NCBI RefSeq assembly: GCF_019429335.1
Contig: NZ_JAHYJB010000018.1
Location: forward strand, 1 to 32,228
DNA from: Sulfurimonas sp.
GTDB taxonomy: Bacteria > Campylobacterota > Campylobacteria > Campylobacterales > Sulfurimonadaceae
Reading direction: 5' to 3'
DNA length: 32,228 nucleotides
A program made the position numbers and the translations under genes. Shown one piece after another: positions 1-5,901 of the stretch. Under the pieces are notes generated by a model. The model worked only from the letters and a program-made list of their open reading frames with translations. It ran no database searches and was not told the origin of the DNA. Within the stretch, counting starts at the first letter, position 1; each line of letters starts with the position of its first letter.

Positions 1-26
1 AGAAAAAATCCAAGAGAAATAAAAAA

Positions 27-113
27 TCATTCGGACACTTATGCTAAAATATCGCCACAGAAAATATCTCTTCTTCAACTGTCCGAATGAAACCGACAGA
101 GGTGTCCGGATAA
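27..113. repeat. Three copies of an 11-mer upstream of the integrase
   Basis: The 11-mer TGTCCGAATGA occurs exactly at 80-90 and as a perfect reverse complement at 27-37. A third copy, TGTCCGGATAA, lies at 103-113 with 9 of 11 matches. Copies 2 and 3 share flanking sequence, reading TGTCCGAATGAAACCG and TGTCCGGATAAACCG. A likely integrase promoter lies between copies 1 and 2. Such clusters next to an integrase gene are typically arm-type recombinase or excisionase sites, or operators for the integrase promoter. Which applies here cannot be told from sequence. Confidence 0.6.
42..50 (+). promoter_or_regulatory. Extended -10 promoter of the integrase
   Basis: TGCTAAAAT matches an extended -10 element (TGn plus a TATAAT-like hexamer), the usual form in Campylobacterota. 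Transcription would start near 57 and give a leader of about 128 bases. The element lies between the inverted 11-mer copies, so a protein bound there could block it. Confidence 0.4.
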
Positions 114-184
114 ACCGTTATATGCAAAAGAGCTCATAAGCTATTTAAAGGAAGTTTAGAATATAAAAATGATAAGCTTCCACT

Positions 185-1348
185 ATGAGATTATATATTC
201 GTAAAGAGATTATTTGGCTTGATTTCGTAGTAGAGGGTCGTAGATATAGAAGAAGCACTAAGCTAGAAGACACTCCACAAAACAGAAAACTAATCAAAAG
301 AGAAATAGCACCACAAATACAAGCTTCTATTTTACGAGGCGAATACAATCCTGAAAAGAAAAAAATAATGCCAACTGTGAAAGAGTTTGGTTATCGTTCA
401 CTTGAACTACATAGACACGAAAGAAAAGACCAAGTTAATCATTCCTATAAACTTAATTTTGAAATGCACATACTACCTTACTTTGGTAAGCAGCTGCTAA
501 AACAAATCACACCAATAGACTTGCAAGAATGGCAAAACACAATAGTTGATAAAACAAGTGCTTCATCACTTAGAAAGTATCGTAATATCTTTAGACAAAT
601 GTTTACAGACGCATTGCTAGAGGGTTACATAACTGCTAATCCATTTGACAACATTAAAAGACCAGTAGTAGAAGATAAAGAGATAAAGCCCTTTACAAAA
701 GCTGAGATAGAGACAATTATAACTACAGCTAGTTTGAAAATGAGAAACTTTTTTATCATATCAATATTTACTGGCATGAGAACTGGTGAAGTGTTGGCAC
801 TTAAATGGGAAGATATAGACTATAGTAGAAAAGAGATAAGAGTATATAAAACTCAAAACCGTGGTATATCTCAAACAGTAAAAACAAAGAGTTCAAATAG
901 GACTATTGATATGCTGCCAATAGTTGAAGAGTATTTAAAAGAACAATACAAACTAACAAATGAAGAATATTTAGTAAATAAAAATATTGATAATGATGAT
1001 TTTGAATTTACAAATTATATATTTTTGAATAGTAAATATAAACCTTATTTTAGTGGTGATATTTTAAATGTATCAATGACTAAAATTCTTGAAGTTTGCA
1101 AGGTAGAACATAGGTCTTTATATAACACTAGACATACCTTTGCAAGTCTAATGCTAACCAATAATGAAAGTATTATGTGGGTGTCACAAATGCTTGGTCA
1201 TAAAACAGCAAATATAACCTTTGAAAGATATGCTAGATTTGTAAAAGAAGATGAAGTTAATCGTGCAAAATTCTTAGAAAAATGGCACATATTTGGCACA
1301 AGTGATAATCCAACAAGGCTTCCAGTCCGTAAACAAGGGGTAGAATAG
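185..1348 (+). CDS. Tyrosine-family site-specific recombinase (integrase)
   Basis: The 387-residue product has the three parts of a phage or island integrase. These are an N-terminal arm-type DNA-binding domain (about 1-60), a SAM-like core-binding domain (about 64-160) and a catalytic domain (about 168-370). Catalytic residues visible are R199 (GMRTGE), K235, R316 (YNTRHTFAS, with Tyr where many relatives have His), H339 (LGHKT) and the nucleophile Y349 (FERYARF). The ATG at 185 is the first possible start, because an in-frame stop lies at 173-175. No good ribosome site precedes it closely. The gene is more A-rich than its right-hand neighbours. It ends in the first base of ybgC, so this is probably one end of an integrated element extending left of the window. 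It appears complete and active. Confidence 0.93.
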   Translation: MRLYIRKEIIWLDFVVEGRRYRRSTKLEDTPQNRKLIKREIAPQIQASILRGEYNPEKKKIMPTVKEFGYRSLELHRHERKDQVNHSYKLNFEMHILPYFGKQLLKQITPIDLQEWQNTIVDKTSASSLRKYRNIFRQMFTDALLEGYITANPFDNIKRPVVEDKEIKPFTKAEIETIITTASLKMRNFFIISIFTGMRTGEVLALKWEDIDYSRKEIRVYKTQNRGISQTVKTKSSNRTIDMLPIVEEYLKEQYKLTNEEYLVNKNIDNDDFEFTNYIFLNSKYKPYFSGDILNVSMTKILEVCKVEHRSLYNTRHTFASLMLTNNESIMWVSQMLGHKTANITFERYARFVKEDEVNRAKFLEKWHIFGTSDNPTRLPVRKQGVE

Positions 1349-1728
1349 TGCTAATTAGAGTATATTACGAAGATACGGATTGCGGCGGAATTGTGTACCA
1401 CTCTTCCTATTTCAATTTTTGCGAGCGAGCAAGAAGTGAGATGTTTTTTCAAAAAGGGCTGAGTCCTGTTTTGCCAAACGGACATTTTGTTGCTAAAAAG
1501 ATAGAAGCGGACTATATTTTGAGTGCTAAACTTGGAGACGAGTTGGAGGTTTTAACAGAACTTCTTGAGATAAGAGCAGCTTCATTTGTGCTTTTGCAGA
1601 CTATATTTAAAGGCAATCAGAAGATATTTGAGCTAAAAATAACTCTGGCATATATAACTTTTGAGGGAAGACCTCAAAAAATAGTTAGTGATGTAAAAGA
1701 GCTGATAGAATCACTCTTTTGTAGCTAG
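1348..1728 (+). CDS. ybgC: YbgC/FadM-type acyl-CoA thioesterase
   Basis: This 126-residue hotdog-fold protein hydrolyses acyl-CoA thioesters. In other bacteria YbgC is associated with the Tol-Pal envelope system. The family signature is at the N-terminus: YYEDTDCGGIVYHSSYFNF, with catalytic D11 and H18, followed by CERARSE. Length is normal for the family. The start is a GTG at 1348 whose G is the last base of the integrase stop TAG. AAGGGG at 1335-1340 is a suitable ribosome site, and the protein begins where the family normally begins. The 3' end overlaps the convergent gene by 18 bases. No tol or pal gene is adjacent. Confidence 0.88.
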   Translation: MLIRVYYEDTDCGGIVYHSSYFNFCERARSEMFFQKGLSPVLPNGHFVAKKIEADYILSAKLGDELEVLTELLEIRAASFVLLQTIFKGNQKIFELKITLAYITFEGRPQKIVSDVKELIESLFCS

Positions 1729-2922
1729 AGAGTAGGGAATAAATCTTGAAACCGAGGGCTGCAGAAGAGTTATAGGGTACATCATCTGATTATTTACGTT
1801 TGGAATATCGTACTCCCGCTTCTCTCCGTTTATAATAAATGAAAAGTAGTCTATTCCAACAGTAGTTGTATAGTTAATCCAGTCATAAACTATATCGTTT
1901 GCCAAGATAGAGTTCGTCTCTATAAGCACGTCGCTGTTTTGTGTGATTGAGTTTGCGATTATCATATTTTTTCTATCTTGATACTGTGTCATAGAGAGCA
2001 ACAGCGGATTGTAGTTTGTCTGCGTTGAGAGCACGTTTGTAGCATTTGTATCATATAGCGTAAGCTGAGAGATTATCATTCCGCTTTTAACAATGGGCGT
2101 ATTTATAAAGAATGAGCCCTCTACGATTTTTGTGTTATCTTTTAGCTGAGCTTCCAAGTTCGTAGTCTGTTGCGGAATAGAGAAGTTCAGCACTTTTGAA
2201 CCTTTTGTTTGTTTGAACTTATACTCCTGATATTTTGAGAGCTGTTCGCCTATTTCAGAGTTGTCGTGAAAGATAACAAGCGGGGAAACAGACTCATTTA
2301 AGAGCAAATCGCTTTGCGCGCGATAATCAATTCCGCCATAGTAAAGGTATCCTGAGTTTGTCTGTGCATCTTTTTTGTTGATTGTCGGAAAATAGATGTT
2401 TATCTGAGGATTTATTTTTGATACCACTTTTTCGCCTGATTGAGTAAAAGGAGCAATAACAAAGTGAAAGCCGTCCTCTTTGATTCTCTTTAGTGCTTTT
2501 GATATCTCTTCGTAGCTCTCATCTTCAATTTTATAGCTCTTGAGCTCAAAAGGGCGGTTTTTTGACATAAGATATGCAAATGATGCATTTGTAGTCGTCG
2601 CTGCGTATCTGGCGATTTTTTTGTATGGAAGAAGCAGGGCTATGCGAAGTTTGGTCTCTGTGAAGATAGATTTTATCTCAAACATCGACATGTACTCGAC
2701 TCTTGCCTTCTCCAGTGAACTATTTTCAAGTTTATAATCGGCATGAGCCAAAAAGGAGAAAATAAAACCGTTGTCGTAATATTTTTTAAGACACCTCTCG
2801 TCGCATGGAGCTGGGTCCAGGTTTAGTACGGCAGTTTTTGGAAGCGGAATATTTGATATCAAAAAGCTTTGCGAAAAGAGTGCAATAGGCAACAGTAGCG
2901 TTAAAAATAGTACTCTTTTCAT
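1711..2922 (-). CDS. Exported protein with a periplasmic-binding-protein-like fold
   Basis: This 403-residue protein has a Sec-type signal peptide (KR, then a hydrophobic stretch to about residue 18). A Cys pair follows (C39, C44 in APCDERC), which could form a disulfide. The segment from about residue 91, starting RIALLLPYKK and followed by alternating strands and helices (FHFVIAPF, INIYFPTI), resembles type 1 periplasmic binding proteins and the C-terminal domain of LpoA/LppC. I cannot name the family with confidence. LpoA-like proteins activate peptidoglycan synthases, but that role is not shown here. The ATG overlaps the stop of the upstream gene as ATGA, so the two are translationally coupled. 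No lipobox is seen, so it is probably soluble in the periplasm. Confidence 0.75.
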   Translation of the reverse strand: MKRVLFLTLLLPIALFSQSFLISNIPLPKTAVLNLDPAPCDERCLKKYYDNGFIFSFLAHADYKLENSSLEKARVEYMSMFEIKSIFTETKLRIALLLPYKKIARYAATTTNASFAYLMSKNRPFELKSYKIEDESYEEISKALKRIKEDGFHFVIAPFTQSGEKVVSKINPQINIYFPTINKKDAQTNSGYLYYGGIDYRAQSDLLLNESVSPLVIFHDNSEIGEQLSKYQEYKFKQTKGSKVLNFSIPQQTTNLEAQLKDNTKIVEGSFFINTPIVKSGMIISQLTLYDTNATNVLSTQTNYNPLLLSMTQYQDRKNMIIANSITQNSDVLIETNSILANDIVYDWINYTTTVGIDYFSFIINGEKREYDIPNVNNQMMYPITLLQPSVSRFIPYSLATKE

Positions 2923-3575
2923 ATACAGCTCTTTATTGTTTTTAGGTCGCTAAATGCGATTTTTTTGTCATCCGGATTTCTAAGTAGATGATTTGGATGG
3001 TAAATCGGAACAAGCTTATAACTTTTAAAGTTTATAACATGTCCTCTTACGCTGGCAAAATTATCATCTTCAGACGTAACTTTAGCATAAGCATCTTTAC
3101 CTAAGGTAACAACAACTTTTGGTTTTACGAATTCTATCTGAGAAAAAAGGTAATCTTTGCACGAGTCCCACTCTGAATTTGAGGGCATGTTTGAGTTTAG
3201 CGGTTTGCATTTTATGGCATGAGTAAAGTAGACATCTTCTATCTTCAACTCAAGCACGTTTTCTATCATATTTTTAAGCAGTTCCCCGCTTCTGCCGCAG
3301 TAGTAGGAGGAAGTGCTGTCTTCGTTCATCGAGACCGTATAGTCGATTATCATAACATCGGCATTTTGATTTCCAAAACCGCTCATGCTTTTATTTCTTG
3401 ATTTGCTCAGGTCGCATAAGTAACATGTAGCAATATTTTTTGCCAACTCATTAAGGTTGTGCGGCTTTTCACTTGAACTTATCTGATTTATCGAAAACGG
3501 GTCGCTATACTCAAATCCAAGGGCTTTAAGCCGGTATAAGTTCTGTAAAAGAAGTAGATTTTGAAAAGATTTCAA
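2919..3575 (-). CDS. Uracil-DNA glycosylase superfamily protein (type 4/5-like), degenerate motif A
   Basis: The 218-residue protein has the layout of iron-sulfur uracil-DNA glycosylases. Four cluster cysteines are present (C51, C54, C123, C139), as is the C-terminal HPNHLLRNP motif corresponding to HPSYLLR. The family's first catalytic motif, normally like GEGPGEEED followed by RPFVGRAG, is changed. Here it reads IIDYTVSMNEDSTSSYYCGRSG, losing the GExPG core, so glycosylase activity is doubtful. The start is a TTG at 3575 with AAGG six bases upstream. No in-frame ATG occurs before the conserved region. The gene ends by ATGA overlap in the exported-protein gene and forms a two-gene unit with it. 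Confidence 0.8.
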   Translation of the reverse strand: MKSFQNLLLLQNLYRLKALGFEYSDPFSINQISSSEKPHNLNELAKNIATCYLCDLSKSRNKSMSGFGNQNADVMIIDYTVSMNEDSTSSYYCGRSGELLKNMIENVLELKIEDVYFTHAIKCKPLNSNMPSNSEWDSCKDYLFSQIEFVKPKVVVTLGKDAYAKVTSEDDNFASVRGHVINFKSYKLVPIYHPNHLLRNPDDKKIAFSDLKTIKSCI

Positions 3576-3609
3576 TGCCGACCTTTTTCCTAGAATTAAT
3601 ATTAGTGTG

Positions 3610-3615
3610 AGTATA
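3610..3615 (-). promoter_or_regulatory. -10 box for the UDG-like gene
   Basis: TATACT on the minus strand lies 35 bases before the TTG start and would give a leader of about 28 bases. No -35 box is recognisable. Confidence 0.35.
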
Positions 3616-3640
3616 TTGAATGTGCGGTTAAAATTTACTT

Positions 3641-3646
3641 TATAAT
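3641..3646 (+). promoter_or_regulatory. -10 box for the GGDEF-EAL gene
   Basis: A perfect TATAAT lies in AT-rich sequence 46 bases before the ATG at 3692, without a recognisable -35 box. It is divergent from the UDG-like promoter. Confidence 0.4.
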
Positions 3647-3691
3647 TTTCAGATAGAATTTTAGAAAGTATTTTTGGAGTACAATTTGGGT

Positions 3692-5263
3692 ATGGAAAAT
3701 AATATATTAGAAATCAACAGTTTTACACTGACATCTTCAAGAGATGTACAAGAAGTATTGGCAAATGTCAAAAATATAGATAAAGAGAATATTTTAATAC
3801 ATATAGCATCTTTTATACACAATACGGTTTTAGTTCAAAGTCTGAAAAATGAGTTAAGCGGTATATTTCCTCAGGCAAAAATTGTTTTACTTAAGCACTC
3901 TGACAGAACCCAAACATCCATGACTATATACACTATAAATAAAGAGATAGAGAATCATGTTATCGAAAGCGAGATGCTACAAGAGCTCTATTTTCAAAGT
4001 TCTCAGAAAGATTTTAGTATCAGAGAGTACAGAAAGAAGCTTTTTAGCAGATACTTTACCGACCATTTGACAAATCTTCCAAATATATACAAACTAAGAA
4101 ACGATTTAGATGAGTACAAAAATTATGCACTTGTCGTGTTTAATATAGATAACTTCCAGACTATAAATAATTTTTACGGATATATGGTTGGAGATTATGT
4201 AATTGAGAAGGTTGGAAAATATCTTCAAGAAAAACTCCCGGAGCACCCTATATACAAACTCTCAGGCGATGAATTTGCATTCATAGTAGACCAAGATATG
4301 GGATTTTACGAGCTTAAGAGCTATCTTGACGAGCTATATCAGAAGATAAAAAATATTGTCATCGGGTACCAAAACATCAACATATATGTAGACTTTACGC
4401 TGGCTTCATCTACAAACAGGGACAATAAAAATATATTTTCAAAAGTTTCAATGGCTCTGAAGTATGCAAAAGAGACAGGCGCTAAATATTGGATATATGA
4501 AGACAGAATGAATTTTGAAAATGAGTATGAGAGAAACTTGCAGATATCCGGCATTGTTAGAAATGCTGTTGAAAACCTAAAAATTATGCCATATTTTCAA
4601 GCTATTATTGATACAAAAACCTCAGAGATTAAGAAGTATGAGTGTCTTGCCAGAATGGTAGATAAAAATGAAAAAGTGCTATCTCCGACTCTTTTCATAC
4701 CAGTTGCAAAGAAGATAAAAGTTTATAACATGGTTACAAAAACAATAATTGACAAATCCTTTGAGGCTTTTGAGAACAATGAGTTTGAATTTAGCATCAA
4801 TCTCTCTATTGAGGATATTATGAGCAGTGAAATTTTTAACTTTATTATTGAGAAGTTAAAGATATCAAAAGCATCAAAAAGAGTTATTTTTGAGCTTCTT
4901 GAGTCCGATGCGATAGAAGATTTTAAAAAGGTTGAGCGTTTTATCTCCGAAGTTAAGCGTTATGGAGCCAGAATCGCAATAGATGATTTTGGAAGCGGAT
5001 ACTCAAATTTTGGCTATCTCACTAAAATGAATGCAGATTTTATAAAAATAGACGGCTCGTTGGTTAAAAACATAGATGTAGATAAAAATGCACTTCTTGT
5101 TGTGGAAACAATTGTAGAATTTGCAAAAAAACTCGGTATAAAAACTATTGCAGAACATGTCCACTCAAGCATGATAATGGACGTTATAAGAGATTTGGGA
5201 GTTGACTACTCTCAGGGGTTTTACATAGACGAGCCTTCTATAAATCTCTCAAATCATAAATAA
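3692..5263 (+). CDS. GGDEF-EAL c-di-GMP signalling protein
   Basis: The 523-residue cytoplasmic protein has a short N-terminal alpha/beta domain (about 1-90), a GGDEF domain (about 125-270) and an EAL domain (about 285-520). The N-terminal part resembles the start of a FIST domain, but only weakly. The GGDEF signature reads SGDEF (191-195). The EAL signature reads ECL (317-319), keeping the catalytic Glu. Other phosphodiesterase residues remain: N370, E401, DDFGSG at 431-436, K452, E488 and Q508. It is therefore likely a c-di-GMP phosphodiesterase, with a GGDEF domain that either still works or binds GTP as a regulator. No membrane segment is seen. An in-frame TTG at 3674 is possible, but I prefer the ATG, with GGAG at 3676-3679 as the ribosome site. 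Confidence 0.9.
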   Translation: MENNILEINSFTLTSSRDVQEVLANVKNIDKENILIHIASFIHNTVLVQSLKNELSGIFPQAKIVLLKHSDRTQTSMTIYTINKEIENHVIESEMLQELYFQSSQKDFSIREYRKKLFSRYFTDHLTNLPNIYKLRNDLDEYKNYALVVFNIDNFQTINNFYGYMVGDYVIEKVGKYLQEKLPEHPIYKLSGDEFAFIVDQDMGFYELKSYLDELYQKIKNIVIGYQNINIYVDFTLASSTNRDNKNIFSKVSMALKYAKETGAKYWIYEDRMNFENEYERNLQISGIVRNAVENLKIMPYFQAIIDTKTSEIKKYECLARMVDKNEKVLSPTLFIPVAKKIKVYNMVTKTIIDKSFEAFENNEFEFSINLSIEDIMSSEIFNFIIEKLKISKASKRVIFELLESDAIEDFKKVERFISEVKRYGARIAIDDFGSGYSNFGYLTKMNADFIKIDGSLVKNIDVDKNALLVVETIVEFAKKLGIKTIAEHVHSSMIMDVIRDLGVDYSQGFYIDEPSINLSNHK

Positions 5264-5306
5264 AAAAAAGAGCAACTTGCTGTTTTGAAGATTTTTAAAA
5301 GTGGGG

Positions 5307-5332
5307 TTAAAGAGGCTGCAAAGCCTCTTTAA
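5307..5332. terminator. Hairpin between two convergent genes (bidirectional terminator)
   Basis: TTAAAGAGGCT (5307-5317) pairs perfectly with AGCCTCTTTAA (5322-5332), an 11-base-pair stem with a GCAA loop. It lies between the ends of the GGDEF-EAL gene and the superoxide reductase gene. Each strand has only a short T run, at the 3' edge of the stem. Confidence 0.65.
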
Positions 5333-5334
5333 AA

Positions 5335-5721
5335 TTACTCAGCTACAGTTACGGTTACGGGAGTTGATTCCCAGACGCCGTGCTTTGTGCAGTATGCTTG
5401 AGCAACAAGCTTAAGTTTGCTTCCTGTTGGAATTATGTTAAATGTTACAGTAGCATGTGACTTTATATTTCCAAGAGCTCCTGCAACAAAGTCAGCTCTT
5501 GCCAAAAGAGTCTCGCCATTGTAAAGCGCCATGTTAGCGATATAGTGGTCAAAATCATCCGGGTGAGAGTATTCATTGCCCATTTTTACAGTTACACTGA
5601 ACATCTCTCCGGCTTTTGCGCTCTCTGCACAGTGAATAAACGGTGAGTGACGGTCAATATAATCCTTCTTGCTTTCTCTTTCTATGGTGTCTATATCTAC
5701 ATAACGATTGATTGTTGGCAT
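5335..5721 (-). CDS. Superoxide reductase, class II (neelaredoxin type)
   Basis: This 128-residue enzyme reduces superoxide to hydrogen peroxide at a mononuclear iron without releasing oxygen. All five expected ligands are present with the right spacing: H25 (DRHSP), H53 and H59 (HPDDFDH), C111 and H114 (AYCTKHG). There is no N-terminal desulforedoxin domain with four cysteines, so it belongs to the one-iron class. The usual E-K-H-V-P motif is D-R-H-S-P, with Arg in place of the functional Lys. The start is the ATG at 5721, preceded by AAGGA. A longer reading from 5784 has no ribosome site. It is a single-gene unit that fits a microaerobic or anaerobic lifestyle. Confidence 0.9.
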   Translation of the reverse strand: MPTINRYVDIDTIERESKKDYIDRHSPFIHCAESAKAGEMFSVTVKMGNEYSHPDDFDHYIANMALYNGETLLARADFVAGALGNIKSHATVTFNIIPTGSKLKLVAQAYCTKHGVWESTPVTVTVAE

Positions 5722-5753
5722 ATTAATTCCTTTAGTTTTTTTGTTTATGGAGT

Positions 5754-5759
5754 ATTGTA
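5754..5759 (-). promoter_or_regulatory. -10 box for the superoxide reductase gene
   Basis: TACAAT on the minus strand lies 32 bases before the ATG, in the context GGGCTACAAT. The -35 region is not recognisable. Confidence 0.3.
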
Positions 5760-5849
5760 GCCCAATATCATTTACAAATAACATAAATTAGAGCTTATTG
5801 GTCTTGATTAAGTTTTATTTAATTTATAAGTATTTAACAAAAAAATAGA

Positions 5850-5855
5850 TAAAAT
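5850..5855 (+). promoter_or_regulatory. -10 box for glyS
   Basis: TAAAAT in the context AGATAAAATCG lies 46 bases before the glyS ATG, giving a leader of about 40 bases. Confidence 0.3.
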
Positions 5856-5901
5856 CGCGACCTATATTTATATGTAAAATCCTAATAAAAAAGAGTTAAA
5901 T

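Noticed and set aside
185-1348. Integrase as a XerC/XerD housekeeping recombinase
   Set aside because: It has an N-terminal arm-type DNA-binding domain and is about 90 residues longer than XerC/XerD, which fits an element integrase.
5265-5290. Terminator-like AGCAACTTGCT after the GGDEF-EAL gene
   Set aside because: Only four pairs can form around a usable loop. The 11-pair hairpin at 5307-5332 is a much better candidate.
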